A stretch of 64,000 bases of DNA from Propionibacteriales bacterium (lineage in GTDB: Bacteria; Actinomycetota; Actinomycetes; Propionibacteriales; Nocardioidaceae): NCBI GenBank assembly GCA_009377795.1, contig WHTJ01000003.1:1-64000 (forward strand), read 5' to 3'. The position numbers were made by a program, and so were the translations under genes. The notes below the pieces were generated by a model, which saw nothing but the letters and a program-made list of their open reading frames with translations, did no database searches and was not told the origin of the DNA. Position 1 is the stretch's first letter, and each line of letters starts with the position of its first letter. This document shows positions 33,533-42,588 of this stretch, in pieces.

Positions 33533-34414
33533 TCAGGCGAGGCCGCGGCGGGAGACGGCCGGGGGACGAGAACCGCTGATGGCCGCCACCATGTCGAGGA
33601 CCTGACGGGTCTCCCGGACCTGGTGGGCCCGGAACACTCGCGCGCCGTGCCAGGCCGAGATCGCGGTCGCGGCGAGAGTTCCGGAAAGCCGTTCCTCTGT
33701 TGGCAAATCGAGGGTCTCGCCGATGAAGTCCTTGTTCGACAGTGCGACGAGGACCGGCCAGCCGGTCGCGACCACCTCGCCGAGCCGCCGGGTCAGCTCC
33801 AGGGAGTGCCGGGTGTTCTTGCCGAAGTCGTGTGTGGGGTCGATGAGTATGCCGTCGCGGCGTACGCCGACTCGAACCGCATGGTCGGCGAGCCCGGTCG
33901 TGGTCGCCAGGACGTCGGCCACCACGTCGTCGTACTCCATCCGATGCGGATCGGTGCGCGGCTGCATCCCACCGGTGTGGCTGCATACCAGCCCGGCACC
34001 GAACTCCGCGGCCACCTCGACCAGTCCGGGGTCCGCGGCCGCCCACGTGTCGTTGATCAGGTCGGCGCCGAGACCGCACAGCACCCGGGCCACCTCCGCG
34101 CGCCACGTGTCGACGCTGATGACCAGGTCGGGATGGCGCTCACCCACTCGCTCGACGAGCTTCGCCGTACGCCGCAGCTCCTCCTCGGCCGAGACCTCGT
34201 CCCCGTAACCCGCGCGCACGCCGCCGATGTCGACGATGTCGGCGCCCTCGTCGACCACGACGTCCACCCGGTCGAGAGCCGCGTGGAGGTCGTACGTCGC
34301 ACCCCGGTCGAAGAACGAGTCCGGCGTCCGGTTGACGATCGCCATGACGGCGGTGTCGGCGGCGCCGAAGACGCGGCCTCCGAGTCGCAGCTCGGCCTGC
34401 GGGGAATCGGGCAC
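33533..34414 (-). CDS. folP: Dihydropteroate synthase (FolP-type)
   Basis: TIM-barrel enzyme of 293 residues joining dihydropterin pyrophosphate and p-aminobenzoate in folate synthesis. VMAIVNRTPDSFFDRGA is the N-terminal signature and DIVDIGGVRAGYGDEVS the second; LINDTWAAADP follows. The GGVRAGYG variant replaces the usual GGESTRPG, which suggests the paralogous actinobacterial FolP2-like group; whether it has full DHPS activity is uncertain. Start GTG 34414. Confidence 0.82.
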   Translation of the reverse strand: MPDSPQAELRLGGRVFGAADTAVMAIVNRTPDSFFDRGATYDLHAALDRVDVVVDEGADIVDIGGVRAGYGDEVSAEEELRRTAKLVERVGERHPDLVISVDTWRAEVARVLCGLGADLINDTWAAADPGLVEVAAEFGAGLVCSHTGGMQPRTDPHRMEYDDVVADVLATTTGLADHAVRVGVRRDGILIDPTHDFGKNTRHSLELTRRLGEVVATGWPVLVALSNKDFIGETLDLPTEERLSGTLAATAISAWHGARVFRAHQVRETRQVLDMVAAISGSRPPAVSRRGLA

Positions 34415-34440
34415 GGCCCAAGCGTGGCACGATCGGACTC

Positions 34441-34704
34441 GTGATCTGGTTCCTGGGCATGCTCATCATGGTGTTGACCGCCGTCGGTGTGGTGATCGCC
34501 ATGCGCGGCGGCACTGGGATGCGTCGGGTGTACGACGACCGGCCGGACGTGCTCCTCCCCGCGGATCGCCCGCTCACCGGCCAGGACCTCCGCGAGGTGC
34601 GGTTCGGTGTCGGTCTGCGCGGATACCGTATGGACGAGGTGGACGCGCTGATCGCCCGGCTCGCGGCGGAGCTGGAGTCCGCCGCCGATCGAGAGCCGGA
34701 GTGA
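34441..34704 (+). CDS. DivIVA domain membrane protein
   Basis: Protein of 87 residues with an N-terminal membrane segment (IWFLGMLIMVLTAVGVVIAM) and a short DivIVA-like motif (LREVRFGVGLRGYRMDEVDA). Such proteins may localise to curved membranes or septa in actinomycetes. It is divergent from folP by 26 bp and is followed by tag. Confidence 0.82.
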   Translation: MIWFLGMLIMVLTAVGVVIAMRGGTGMRRVYDDRPDVLLPADRPLTGQDLREVRFGVGLRGYRMDEVDALIARLAAELESAADREPE

Positions 34705-34741
34705 GCCGGACTCCGCGTGACACATGGAGGGCGGTGGACCA

Positions 34742-35302
34742 GTGAGCGGGGCGGTGGAGGGCCCGGACGGGCGGCTGCGGTGCCCGTGGGCCGTCGGGCA
34801 GCCGGATTACCTCGACTACCACGACCAGGAGTGGGGCCGCGCGGTGCGCGACGACCGGGGTCTGTTCGAGCGGCTCGTGCTCGAGTCGTTCCAGTCCGGG
34901 TTGTCGTGGCTGACCATCCTGCGCAAGCGGCCGGCGTTCCGCCATGCCTTCGGTGGGTTCGATCCCGACGTCGTGGCGGCGTACGGCGAGGACGACCGCT
35001 CCCGGCTGCTCGCCGACGCCGGCATCGTCCGCAACCGGGCCAAGATCGACGCCACGATCACGAATGCCAGGGCGCTCCGCGAGCTGGGCACGCCGTTCGC
35101 GGAGCTCCTGTGGGGCTTCGCGCCACCGCCGCGGGAACGCCCGCGTACCCTCGCGCAGGTTCCGGCCAAGACCGCGGAGTCGACCGCCATGGCCAAGGAG
35201 CTGAAGGGCCGCGGCTTCGTGTTCGTCGGCCCCACCACCGCCTATGCGCTCATGCAGGCCACCGGCATGGTCGACGACCACCTCGCGGACTGCTCGGCGT
35301 GA
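34742..35302 (+). CDS. tag: DNA-3-methyladenine glycosylase I
   Basis: Base-excision repair enzyme of the Tag family (186 residues from GTG 34742). CPWAVGQPDYLDYHDQEWG, LVLESFQSGLSWLTILRKR and FVGPTTAYALMQATGMVDDH are family signatures, including zinc-binding and base-pocket residues. GTG 34742 is preferred because GGAGGG lies at good distance; an ATG at 34724 precedes that site. Confidence 0.9.
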   Translation: MSGAVEGPDGRLRCPWAVGQPDYLDYHDQEWGRAVRDDRGLFERLVLESFQSGLSWLTILRKRPAFRHAFGGFDPDVVAAYGEDDRSRLLADAGIVRNRAKIDATITNARALRELGTPFAELLWGFAPPPRERPRTLAQVPAKTAESTAMAKELKGRGFVFVGPTTAYALMQATGMVDDHLADCSA

Positions 35303-35309
35303 GCAGGGC

Positions 35310-36107
35310 TCAGCGGCCCTCGAAGACCGGCTTCTCCTTGGCGAGGAAGGCCGAAACCGCGTTGCGGTGGTCTTCGGTACCGCCCGTGAGCCGCATCATC
35401 TCGGCCTCGAAGTCGAGGGACTCGTCGAGCGAGTGGGTGGAGCCGTAGAGCAGCGCGCGGCGTACCGCGGCGTACGCGACGGTCGGACCGGCGGCCAGCC
35501 GGACGGCGAGCTCGTGCGCCTCGGCCGCGAGCTCCCCGTCGGGCACCACCTTCGACACCAGCCCGAGCGCGAGCGCCTCCTGCGCGTCCAGCGTGCGGGG
35601 GGTCATCATCAGCTCGGTGGCCTTGGCGACCCCGACCAGCCGAGGGAGGGTCCAGGACGTGCCGGTGTCGCTGGACAACCCGATGCCGGTGAACGCCAGG
35701 TTGAATCCGGCCGATTCGGCCGAGATCCGGAAGTCGCAGGCGAACGCAAGTCCGGCTCCGGCGCCGGCGGCCACCCCGTTGATCGCGGCGATCACCGGCT
35801 TGTCCATGGTGGCCAGCCCGCGGGCGATCGGGGAGTAGTGCCGCTGCACCGTCGACCACACCTCGTCCAAGGACGTCGACTCCAGGCTGGCCGCGTGCTC
35901 GCGAAGGTCTTGCCCGACGCAGAACGCGCGTCCCGACGCGGTGAGTACGACGGCCCGCGCCGGACCGCTCGCGGCGTCCTCGACGGCGTCCCTCAGCGCC
36001 TCCTTGGTGGCCCGGTCGAGGGAGTTCATCGCCTCCGGGCGGTTGAGCTTGATGTAGCCGACGGACTCGGTGACGTCGTACGTCACCGCCGCCTGAGGAT
36101 CGTTCAT
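35310..36107 (-). CDS. Enoyl-CoA hydratase/isomerase family protein
   Basis: Crotonase-fold protein of 265 residues. LTASGRAFCVGQDLREHA and AAINGVAAGAGAGLAFACDF form the oxyanion hole region. Sequence resembles PaaG/EchA types acting on acyl-CoAs, possibly in phenylacetate degradation given the linked PaaX-type regulator, but other paa genes are absent. The ATG overlaps the regulator's stop as ATGA. Confidence 0.87.
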   Translation of the reverse strand: MNDPQAAVTYDVTESVGYIKLNRPEAMNSLDRATKEALRDAVEDAASGPARAVVLTASGRAFCVGQDLREHAASLESTSLDEVWSTVQRHYSPIARGLATMDKPVIAAINGVAAGAGAGLAFACDFRISAESAGFNLAFTGIGLSSDTGTSWTLPRLVGVAKATELMMTPRTLDAQEALALGLVSKVVPDGELAAEAHELAVRLAAGPTVAYAAVRRALLYGSTHSLDESLDFEAEMMRLTGGTEDHRNAVSAFLAKEKPVFEGR

Positions 36108-36919
36108 CGGTCGTCTCCTGTCGTCGGCTCGGTGATGGGTTCCTGCTCGAGGCAGCGGTCGACGAACCGGCGCGCACCGGGCAACAGCCGCTCGGCCTCG
36201 GTGTCGAAGAACTCCGCGGCGACCGCCCCGCTCCACGTGGCGGGAAGGAGCTCTCGCGGCAGTCCGGGGTCGCGGAACAGGAACTTCCGCCATTCATGGA
36301 CGAGGCGGGACCGCACCGAGAACGCGAGCTCGTCGTCGGGGTCGCCCCCGGTCTCGTCGATCATGCGCTGAGCGTCGCCCCGCCAGCGGTCGTACGCGTG
36401 TGCCAGCCCGGTGAGGTCCCACGCGCTCGCGGTGAGGCCGGCCGCGTCGCCGTCGAGTCTCGCCCGGAAGCGATGGGCGTGAATCCCGTCCGCCGCCAGC
36501 ACCTCGTCGACCTCGTCGGACTCGTGCGGGCTGATCCAGGTCGTCTCGGAGACCTGGGCGTAACCCAGGAAGCCGAGACCCGACCGGACACGCTCCCGCG
36601 CGCTCCGTTCGGCGACCTGGCGCAGCACGAGCAGGTGCCAGTACCCGTCCCAGGCGTTCTCCCGCGTGCGGTAGATCCGGGCGGCCGCCTCATCCAGCCG
36701 GCTGCTGGCCTTGGACGTCAGCGCGTAGCCGGGCGTCGTACCGAGCCGGACCGGCTCCAGCCATCCCTGGCGCACCATGCGCGAGATCGCGGTGCGTACG
36801 GCCGGTGCGGCGATGTCGAGGGTCCCGAGCAGTCGTACGAGGGCCGCCACCGGAGCCCGGCCGCCGCGGCCACGCAGGTGGTCGCCGTAGAGATCGAAGA
36901 GCGCGGCGCGAGCATGCAC
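36104..36919 (-). CDS. PaaX family transcriptional regulator
   Basis: About 271 residues. The N-terminal winged helix (ALFDLYGDHLRGRGG, AVRTAISRMVRQGWLEPVR) and the conserved Y/W-rich central part (ENAWDGYWHLLVL) match PaaX, a phenylacetyl-CoA-responsive repressor family. Start unclear: GTG 36919 gives family length, a TTG at 36958 is possible. It is co-transcribed with the enoyl-CoA hydratase gene, its likely target. Confidence 0.85.
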   Translation of the reverse strand: MHARAALFDLYGDHLRGRGGRAPVAALVRLLGTLDIAAPAVRTAISRMVRQGWLEPVRLGTTPGYALTSKASSRLDEAAARIYRTRENAWDGYWHLLVLRQVAERSARERVRSGLGFLGYAQVSETTWISPHESDEVDEVLAADGIHAHRFRARLDGDAAGLTASAWDLTGLAHAYDRWRGDAQRMIDETGGDPDDELAFSVRSRLVHEWRKFLFRDPGLPRELLPATWSGAVAAEFFDTEAERLLPGARRFVDRCLEQEPITEPTTGDDR

Positions 36920-37094
36920 GGCATCAGAGTCTGCCGCAGCCGGAATCGGCGCGGTCAAGGGGCCGATGTGGACGCATTGCGCCCACCCCGACCTGTGGTA
37001 GGGGATAATGGGACGCACACCCGGCACGGGACCGGCGCACCAAATGCCACATGTGCCGTTGACGTGTCGCTCTGATATAGGAAGGGGTCCGCCG

Positions 37095-37259
37095 ATGGCG
37101 GCGATGAAGCCGCGGACTGGCGACGGTCCGATGGAGGTCACCAAAGAGGGTCGCGGCATCGTGATGCGGGTTCCACTGGAAGGCGGCGGGAGGCTCGTCG
37201 TCGAGCTCAATGCCGATGAGGCCACAGAGCTCGGTAACGCGCTGAAGGCGGTCGTCTGA
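37095..37259 (+). CDS. DUF3117 small conserved protein
   Basis: Complete 54-residue protein (KPRTGDGPMEVTKEGRG and LVVELNADEATELGNAL). This family is nearly universal in actinobacteria and its function is unknown. It is divergent from the PaaX gene; the 175 bp between carry the promoters but I could not define them. Confidence 0.9.
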   Translation: MAAMKPRTGDGPMEVTKEGRGIVMRVPLEGGGRLVVELNADEATELGNALKAVV

Positions 37260-37296
37260 TCGGCTTCGCTGGACACCACGGGTATCACGACCACTG

Positions 37297-37663
37297 ATGT
37301 CGGACTGGATGCAGGTCGTCGTCCTCGTCGCGACGCCCCTGTTGGCGTTCGCCGGTGCCCTGGTCGGGAATTGGGCACACCGCAAGTCGGCCGGCGAGCT
37401 GGACAAATGGCGGCACCGCGAGGAAACCATGCGGATGCTGCGCTGGGCGGTGGAGAAGGCGCTCGACGACGAGGAGCACGTCGCCAGTGCGGGTTTGACG
37501 ACGCTGTCCGCCGATGACCGGGGAGCTGCTGCAGCCCGAGGACCACTCGCTGGTCTTCGAGATCGCCGAGGCCGTCGCTTACGGTCGGGTGGACGAGTAT
37601 CCTGAAGAGGCGGAGATCGTGGTCGTGCCCGCTGGCCCGTACGGAGGTGCTGACCATGGCTGA
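37297..37663 (+). pseudogene. Small membrane-anchored protein, frameshifted
   Basis: The first part encodes a membrane segment (VVVLVATPLLAFAGALVGNW) and a charged helix (KWRHREETMRMLRWAVEKAL). After ASAGLTTLS the sense frame moves by one: MTGELLQPEDHSLVFEIAEA continues to a stop at 37661-37663. Removing one C in TCCGCCGATG near 37510 restores a single protein of about 121 residues. No family recognised. A real pseudogene and a sequencing error are both possible. Confidence 0.6.
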
Positions 37664-37820
37664 GAGTTCGCCGATCGTCGTCCGGCCGCATCAAGTCCGT
37701 GCCGCCCGCCTGGCGTTGCGGCTCGCGAAGAATCTCGGCCGGCAGCCGGACCCCACCGTCGTACGCATAGCGAACGCCCGGAGACTCGAGACCAACGGCT
37801 CGCGTGACGACGCGACGTAG
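37656..37820 (+). CDS. Small hypothetical protein (54 residues)
   Basis: Overlaps the previous reading frame by 8 nt and has ACGGAGG upstream of its ATG. The product begins AESSPIVVRPHQVRAARLAL and is basic and helical. I do not recognise it. Downstream to 37938 a further open stretch (FDDVNGSLSARIDDLRRDK before a stop at about 37908) resembles a coiled-coil fragment but has no convincing start; otherwise nothing is seen in that gap. Confidence 0.5.
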   Translation: MAESSPIVVRPHQVRAARLALRLAKNLGRQPDPTVVRIANARRLETNGSRDDAT

Positions 37821-37938
37821 CTATCCACATACGTCGCGTTTCGACGACGTGAACGGTAGTCTCTCGGCGCGGATCGACGACCTGCGCAGGGACAAGAGTC
37901 ACCACTAGCCCGTCCGAGTCGGGCGTGCGGGACCGGGG

Positions 37939-38526
37939 CTAGCGCTTCTGGGCCAGGAGCAGGCCATCTCCGACTGGAAGCAGCAGCGGCACGAGCGTCT
38001 CGTCCTCGGCGACCTGCTTCCCGAGCTCGCGGATCGCGACCGTCTCCGGGTCCCGCTGGGCCGGGTCGGCCACCCGGTCATGCCACAGGGCGTTGTCGAA
38101 GGCCACTACACCCCCCGAGCGGAGCAGTCGGCGTGCCTCGTCCAGATAGCTCGGGTACTCGGTCTTGTCGCCGTCGCACAACACGATGTCGTAATGACCG
38201 TCGGTGAGCCGCGGCAGGACCTCGAGCGCGGCCCCCGAGATCAACCGCACCCGCTGCGAGGGGATCCCCGCGTCCTTGAACGCCTCCCGGGCCAGCCGCT
38301 GGTGCTCCGCCTCCAGGTCGACCGATGTGAGTACGCCGTCCGACCGCATGCCGCGCAGAAGCCAGAGCCCGGACACGCCGGTGCCGGTGCCGATCTCGAC
38401 CACCGTCGCGGCGTCCACGAGCGAGGCGAGGAAACGCAGCGTGGCCCCGCAACCGGACCCGATGGGTGCGACGCCGACCTCCTTGGCGCGCGCCCGGGCC
38501 GCCGCCAGCACGTCGTCCTCGACCAC
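37939..38526 (-). CDS. Class I SAM-dependent O-methyltransferase
   Basis: O-methyltransferase family 3 (CCoAOMT/COMT-like), 195 residues from GTG 38526. SAM motif VVEIGTGTGVSGLWLL, TSVDLEAEHQRLAR and VLCDGDKTEYPSYL are visible. The gene just upstream of sigE in actinomycetes is often such an enzyme. Protein-like sequence (IAGIKPASWAYAEDF) continues in frame upstream of the GTG, and a perfect AGGAGG (38577-38582) lies 5 nt before an in-frame ATC at 38569-38571, but no ATG/GTG/TTG is available there. True start is therefore doubtful. Confidence 0.85.
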   Translation of the reverse strand: MVEDDVLAAARARAKEVGVAPIGSGCGATLRFLASLVDAATVVEIGTGTGVSGLWLLRGMRSDGVLTSVDLEAEHQRLAREAFKDAGIPSQRVRLISGAALEVLPRLTDGHYDIVLCDGDKTEYPSYLDEARRLLRSGGVVAFDNALWHDRVADPAQRDPETVAIRELGKQVAEDETLVPLLLPVGDGLLLAQKR

Positions 38527-38678
38527 GAAATCCTCGGCATACGCCCACGATGCGGGCTTGATTCCGGCGATGACTGCCTCCTCATGAGCTGAATCCCGAT
38601 GGCTGACAGCCTAGGACAACCCTGTCAAAACGATGCGCTGCAACGCGGGCCCGTCCGAGCGGCGCTCCCGCGCGGGCG

Positions 38679-38704
38679 GGAACCATTCACTCCGCGGCGT
38701 CGTT
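38679..38704 (+). promoter_or_regulatory. Candidate ECF-type promoter for sigE
   Basis: GGAAC at 38679-38683 and GTT at 38702-38704 are separated by 18 nt, matching the GGAAC-N18-GTT pattern known for actinobacterial stress sigma factors of the SigE/SigR type. It lies 109 bp before the sigE start and would allow autoregulation. Confidence 0.5.
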
Positions 38705-38812
38705 TTCTAGCCACGAAGGCGACCAACCTCGCATCGAGCCACCCAACCGCAGCCGGCGGAGCCGTGTGCACACGTCCGACGGCTCACGTAGACTCGACCG
38801 CCCTGGAGGGAT

Positions 38813-39445
38813 ATGACGACCGCCGTCGAGCCCCGTGGGGGAGGTGTCACCAGGGTGGAGTCGAGGGAGTCCGCATGGACGCCTCCCGCGTGGGAGGACA
38901 TCGTACGTACGCACTCCGCGCGGGTCTACCGTCTCGCGTACCGCCTGACCGGCAACGCGTACGACGCCGAGGACCTCACCCAGGAGGTCTTCGTCCGGGT
39001 GTTCCGGTCGCTGGCCTCCTACACCCCCGGGACGTTCGAGGGCTGGCTGCACCGCATCACCACGAACCTCTTCCTCGACCAGGCGAGACGCAAGCAGAAG
39101 GTGCGCTTCGACGCCCTCCCGGAGGACACCGACCAGCGCCTGCCGGGCCGGGAGCCGACACCGGAGCACAGCCTCCATGACCAGCTCTTCGACAACGACG
39201 TCGAGGACGCACTCGCCGCACTGCCGCCCGATTTCCGGGCCGCCGTGGTGTTGTGCGACATCGAGGGGCTGTCGTACGAGGAGATCTCCGGCGTACTCGG
39301 CGTCAAGCTCGGCACTGTCCGTTCCCGTATCCACCGCGGGCGATCCATGCTGCGGAAGTTACTTCGGCACCGAGCGCCGCGGGGTGAGCGGCGGCGAGTG
39401 TCCGGTCCGGTCGACGAGCCGCTGGACCTGGGGGACTCGCGATGA
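38813..39445 (+). CDS. sigE: ECF sigma factor SigE
   Basis: Envelope-stress ECF sigma factor of 210 residues. Region 2: [20 protein letters not shown] and [10 protein letters not shown]; region 4: [27 protein letters not shown] ribosome site precedes the ATG. The neighbours (zinc-finger anti-sigma, RseB-like, htrA, tatB, mrp) are the conserved SigE locus of actinobacteria, so the assignment by context is strong. Confidence 0.92.
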   Translation: MTTAVEPRGGGVTRVESRESAWTPPAWEDIVRTHSARVYRLAYRLTGNAYDAEDLTQEVFVRVFRSLASYTPGTFEGWLHRITTNLFLDQARRKQKVRFDALPEDTDQRLPGREPTPEHSLHDQLFDNDVEDALAALPPDFRAAVVLCDIEGLSYEEISGVLGVKLGTVRSRIHRGRSMLRKLLRHRAPRGERRRVSGPVDEPLDLGDSR

Positions 39446-39924
39446 GCCATCTCGGGGACCGGATCGCCGCCCTGGTCGACGGCCAGCTGGACTATCCGGC
39501 CCGGGAGCGGGCGCTCGCCCATCTCGAACGCTGTGACCGGTGCCGGTGCGCGGTCGAGGAGGAGCGCCGGGCCAAGACCACCGTGCAGGCGATGCCTTCA
39601 CCGGAGCCGTCGGCCGCGCTGCTTGTCACACTCACGCGGAATCCTCCGCCGTACGGGATGCGTCCGCCGCCGAGGCGGGACGTACTCCACGCCGGCGTGC
39701 GTCAAACCGGGCTCGTCGTCGCGGGTGCAGGTTCGGTCTCGGCCGGCGTGCTCGCCCTGGCGTACGTCCTCGGCGCAGGCTCCGCGGAGCCCGAGCCGCA
39801 ACAGGTGTCGCCGCCGGTCGGTGAGTTCACCTCCGAGTTCGCCGGCTTCCAGGAACCGATGCCGTTCATCGACCCCGCGTTCGACGCCCACAACGTCTCC
39901 AGCCTCCGCCCGGGAACACGGTGA
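39442..39924 (+). CDS. SigE-associated zinc-finger anti-sigma factor
   Basis: Protein of 160 residues with a cytoplasmic zinc-finger ([15 protein letters not shown], preceded by [15 protein letters not shown]) and a hydrophobic stretch ([23 protein letters not shown], about 90-112). The start overlaps the sigE stop by 4 nt, typical for an RseA/CseE-like anti-sigma controlling the adjacent sigma factor. Confidence 0.88.
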   Translation: MSHLGDRIAALVDGQLDYPARERALAHLERCDRCRCAVEEERRAKTTVQAMPSPEPSAALLVTLTRNPPPYGMRPPPRRDVLHAGVRQTGLVVAGAGSVSAGVLALAYVLGAGSAEPEPQQVSPPVGEFTSEFAGFQEPMPFIDPAFDAHNVSSLRPGTR

Positions 39925-40994
39925 TGACCACGGTTCGCTCGCAGGCGTCGCTGGCCGTGCTTCTGGGTGTGGTCGGCGTACTGGGGGTGTCGTCGGCGAC
40001 CGCCCTCGCCGGCCTGCCAGGGGACTCGGCGGCCGGCGACGATCCGCGCGCGGTCGCGCTGTTGCGGGACGCCGCGCAGGCGATGCGCGGCACGTCGTAC
40101 TCCGGCACCCGCACGGTCAGCTCCTGGGGCCGCACCGGTGCCACTACGGTCGTGGTCGAGGTCGAGCACGCACCCGGCCAGGGGACCGTGCTCGACGTGC
40201 GCGGAGGCGGCGTCTCCCGGGGCACGGCGATGTTCCTCGCCGCGAGCCGGAAGCACGCCGGACAGGCCGACTCGCTGACCGCCGACTCGCTCCGGCTGCT
40301 CACGCAGACGTACGACGTCCGGCTCGGCCCGTCCGACTCGGTGGCCGGACGATCCAGCCGCATCGTGGAGGTGCGGGACGCGGGACGGTTGGTCGCGCAG
40401 CTGTGGATCGACGACCGGAGCGCGCTGCTGCTCCGCCGCGAGGTCTTCGACCCGGACGGTCGGCTGGCCGGGCAGAGCGTGTTCATCGACCTGTCGGTCG
40501 GCGCCCGGGAGTTCATCCGGCACCTCCCGCCGGTCAAGCCGCAGTCGGCGGCACACGGAGTCGATCTGACCAAGCGCCGGCAACTCGAGCGGGTCGGCTG
40601 GGACTGTCCGGTGCACCTCGGCTCACTCAGCCTGATCGGTATCCGGACCCTCGAGTCGAGCGGTGCGCTCCACCTGGCGTACTCCGACGGGCTGACCCGG
40701 GTGTCGGTCTTCGAGCAGCCCGGCCGGCTCGACCCGAAGGCGGTTCGCGGGTACGACCGGGTGTCGCTCGGCGGCGGCGTGGCCTATGTGCGAGAGCGGC
40801 TGCCGAGCTACGTGGTGTGGGAACGCGACGGCATGGTGATGACCGCGGTCACCGACGGCACCGTGGACCAGATCGCGCCGCTGGTCGGCGCGGGTCCGGG
40901 ATCGGCGGGGAAGGATCGGGGGTTCTGGACCCGGCTCGGAGTCGGCATGGCCCGAATCGGCTCCTGGGCCAGCCCGCTCGTGCCGGCGGAGTGA
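39924..40994 (+). CDS. RseB/MucB-like sigma-E regulatory protein
   Basis: Exported protein of 356 residues: signal sequence (SLAVLLGVVGVLGVSSATALA), MucB/RseB N-terminal-type domain (MRGTSYSGTRTVSSWG, IVEVRDAGRLVAQLWIDDR) and a second domain. RseB proteins bind the periplasmic part of the anti-sigma factor and gate its proteolysis; the same role outside the membrane is inferred here. ATG 39924 shares a base with the anti-sigma stop; GTG 39921 is an alternative. Confidence 0.82.
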   Translation: MTTVRSQASLAVLLGVVGVLGVSSATALAGLPGDSAAGDDPRAVALLRDAAQAMRGTSYSGTRTVSSWGRTGATTVVVEVEHAPGQGTVLDVRGGGVSRGTAMFLAASRKHAGQADSLTADSLRLLTQTYDVRLGPSDSVAGRSSRIVEVRDAGRLVAQLWIDDRSALLLRREVFDPDGRLAGQSVFIDLSVGAREFIRHLPPVKPQSAAHGVDLTKRRQLERVGWDCPVHLGSLSLIGIRTLESSGALHLAYSDGLTRVSVFEQPGRLDPKAVRGYDRVSLGGGVAYVRERLPSYVVWERDGMVMTAVTDGTVDQIAPLVGAGPGSAGKDRGFWTRLGVGMARIGSWASPLVPAE

Positions 40995-41123
40995 GTCGCC
41001 GGCCGGCAGCCGCGCCGCACGCCGGCCGCGGCGTTCCGCGCTCGGTCCTGGCCGTTTCCCGGCCATGCGGCGAGGGAACGCCGCGAGTGGCAGAATCAGG
41101 GGCAAACCACCAGGGGAAGGTGT

Positions 41124-42572
41124 ATGAGCGACCCGAACGGCCGGCTCGGCGACCAGTCGGCGCCAGACCCGGCGCCCGACGCGGCGAACGGCGACCAGCC
41201 GGAGCCGACCCGGCCGCTGCCGCCGTCGTCTGAGTCGTCGGCCGGGTCGCCGCCCTACCCGGACGCGCACGAGTCGCCGCCCTATCCGGATGCGCAGCAG
41301 CAGCCCCCCTCTTCGCCGTACGGCCACCCCACCGGCCATCATCCGCCGCATGCGGCTCCGCAGGCTCACCAGCCGTCCGGGGCCTGGTACCCGCAGTACC
41401 CCGTTCCCGGTCGCCCGCCACCCTGGGGCGGTGCCCGGACGTCGCCGTACCCGCCCCCGGCCGGCGCGGGTCGCCACCTACCGCCACACCAGCGGGCGAG
41501 TCGGTCCGGCAATCCGATCGGGCTGGTCCTGACCGGCCTGGTCGCGCTCGTCGTCGGCCTGGTCGGCGGACTCGTGGGCGCGCTCGCCGTGGTCAACTCC
41601 GACGATGAGTCGGCGGGTCCCGGGCTGCTCGCGGATGGGAACGACGTACCGCCCCCGCTCCCGAACGGCCGCTCGGTGGCCGGGGTCGCCGATGCCACGC
41701 TCCCGAGCGTCGTACAGATCGTCGCCGACGGCGATTCGCTTGAGTCGTCGGGGTCGGGGTTCGTCGTCGACGACGAGCGGCACATCATCACCAACAACCA
41801 CGTGATCGCCGAGGCCGCCGACGGTGGCCGGATCACCGTCGTGTTCAACGACGAGACGCGGGTCCGGGCCTCGGTGGTGGGAAGCAGCCCGGCGTACGAC
41901 ATCGCGGTGCTCGAGTTCGAGGACTCGACCGTGGATAATCAACCGGTCGCGCTGGCCAGGAATCGGCTGCGGGTGGGTGAGACGGTGGTGGCGATCGGGG
42001 CACCACTGGGGCTGTCGAGCAGCGTCACGTCGGGGATCGTCAGCGCGGTGGACCGCCCGGTCACCGTCGGCAGCCAGGACGACGAGAGCTCCTACATCAA
42101 CGCGATCCAGACCGACGCCGCGATCAATCCCGGGAACTCGGGTGGCCCGCTGGTCAACATGCGTGGCGAGGTGATCGGGGTGAACTCCGCGATCGCCACC
42201 GTCGGGTTCGGCGGTGGGGGCGGCAGCATCGGGGTGGGGTTCGCGATCCCGATCGACCAGGTGCTTCGCACGGCGGATCAGATCCTGGCCGACGGTGAGG
42301 CGTCGTACCCCATCGTCGGCGCGACGGTGGAGACCGGACGCACCCTCGACGGGGCCACGCTGGCGGAAGTGACCCGGTCCGGGCCCGCCGACGAGGCCGG
42401 TCTGCAGGACGGTGATGTGGTCACCAGGCTCGACGGCGACCGGATCACCGACGGCATCGAGCTGATCGTGGCGATCCGCAGCCATCTACCCGGGGACGAG
42501 ATAACCGTTCGGTACCGGCGTGACGGCGAGGCGCGCACGACGACGATCACGCTGGACAAGCGGGTCGGCTGA
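41124..42572 (+). CDS. HtrA/DegP-type serine protease with PDZ domain
   Basis: Membrane-anchored trypsin-like protease of 482 residues. A long Pro/Ser-rich cytoplasmic N-terminus precedes the membrane span (GLVLTGLVALVVGLVGGLVG). The catalytic triad is seen in IITNNHVIAEA (His), YDIAVLEF (Asp) and NPGNSGGPLVN (Ser); a PDZ domain with GPADEAGLQDGDVV follows. It degrades misfolded exported proteins and belongs to the SigE stress locus. It may also act on the anti-sigma factor. Confidence 0.93.
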   Translation: MSDPNGRLGDQSAPDPAPDAANGDQPEPTRPLPPSSESSAGSPPYPDAHESPPYPDAQQQPPSSPYGHPTGHHPPHAAPQAHQPSGAWYPQYPVPGRPPPWGGARTSPYPPPAGAGRHLPPHQRASRSGNPIGLVLTGLVALVVGLVGGLVGALAVVNSDDESAGPGLLADGNDVPPPLPNGRSVAGVADATLPSVVQIVADGDSLESSGSGFVVDDERHIITNNHVIAEAADGGRITVVFNDETRVRASVVGSSPAYDIAVLEFEDSTVDNQPVALARNRLRVGETVVAIGAPLGLSSSVTSGIVSAVDRPVTVGSQDDESSYINAIQTDAAINPGNSGGPLVNMRGEVIGVNSAIATVGFGGGGGSIGVGFAIPIDQVLRTADQILADGEASYPIVGATVETGRTLDGATLAEVTRSGPADEAGLQDGDVVTRLDGDRITDGIELIVAIRSHLPGDEITVRYRRDGEARTTTITLDKRVG

Positions 42573-42588
42573 GCGCGGCGCGTCCGGC

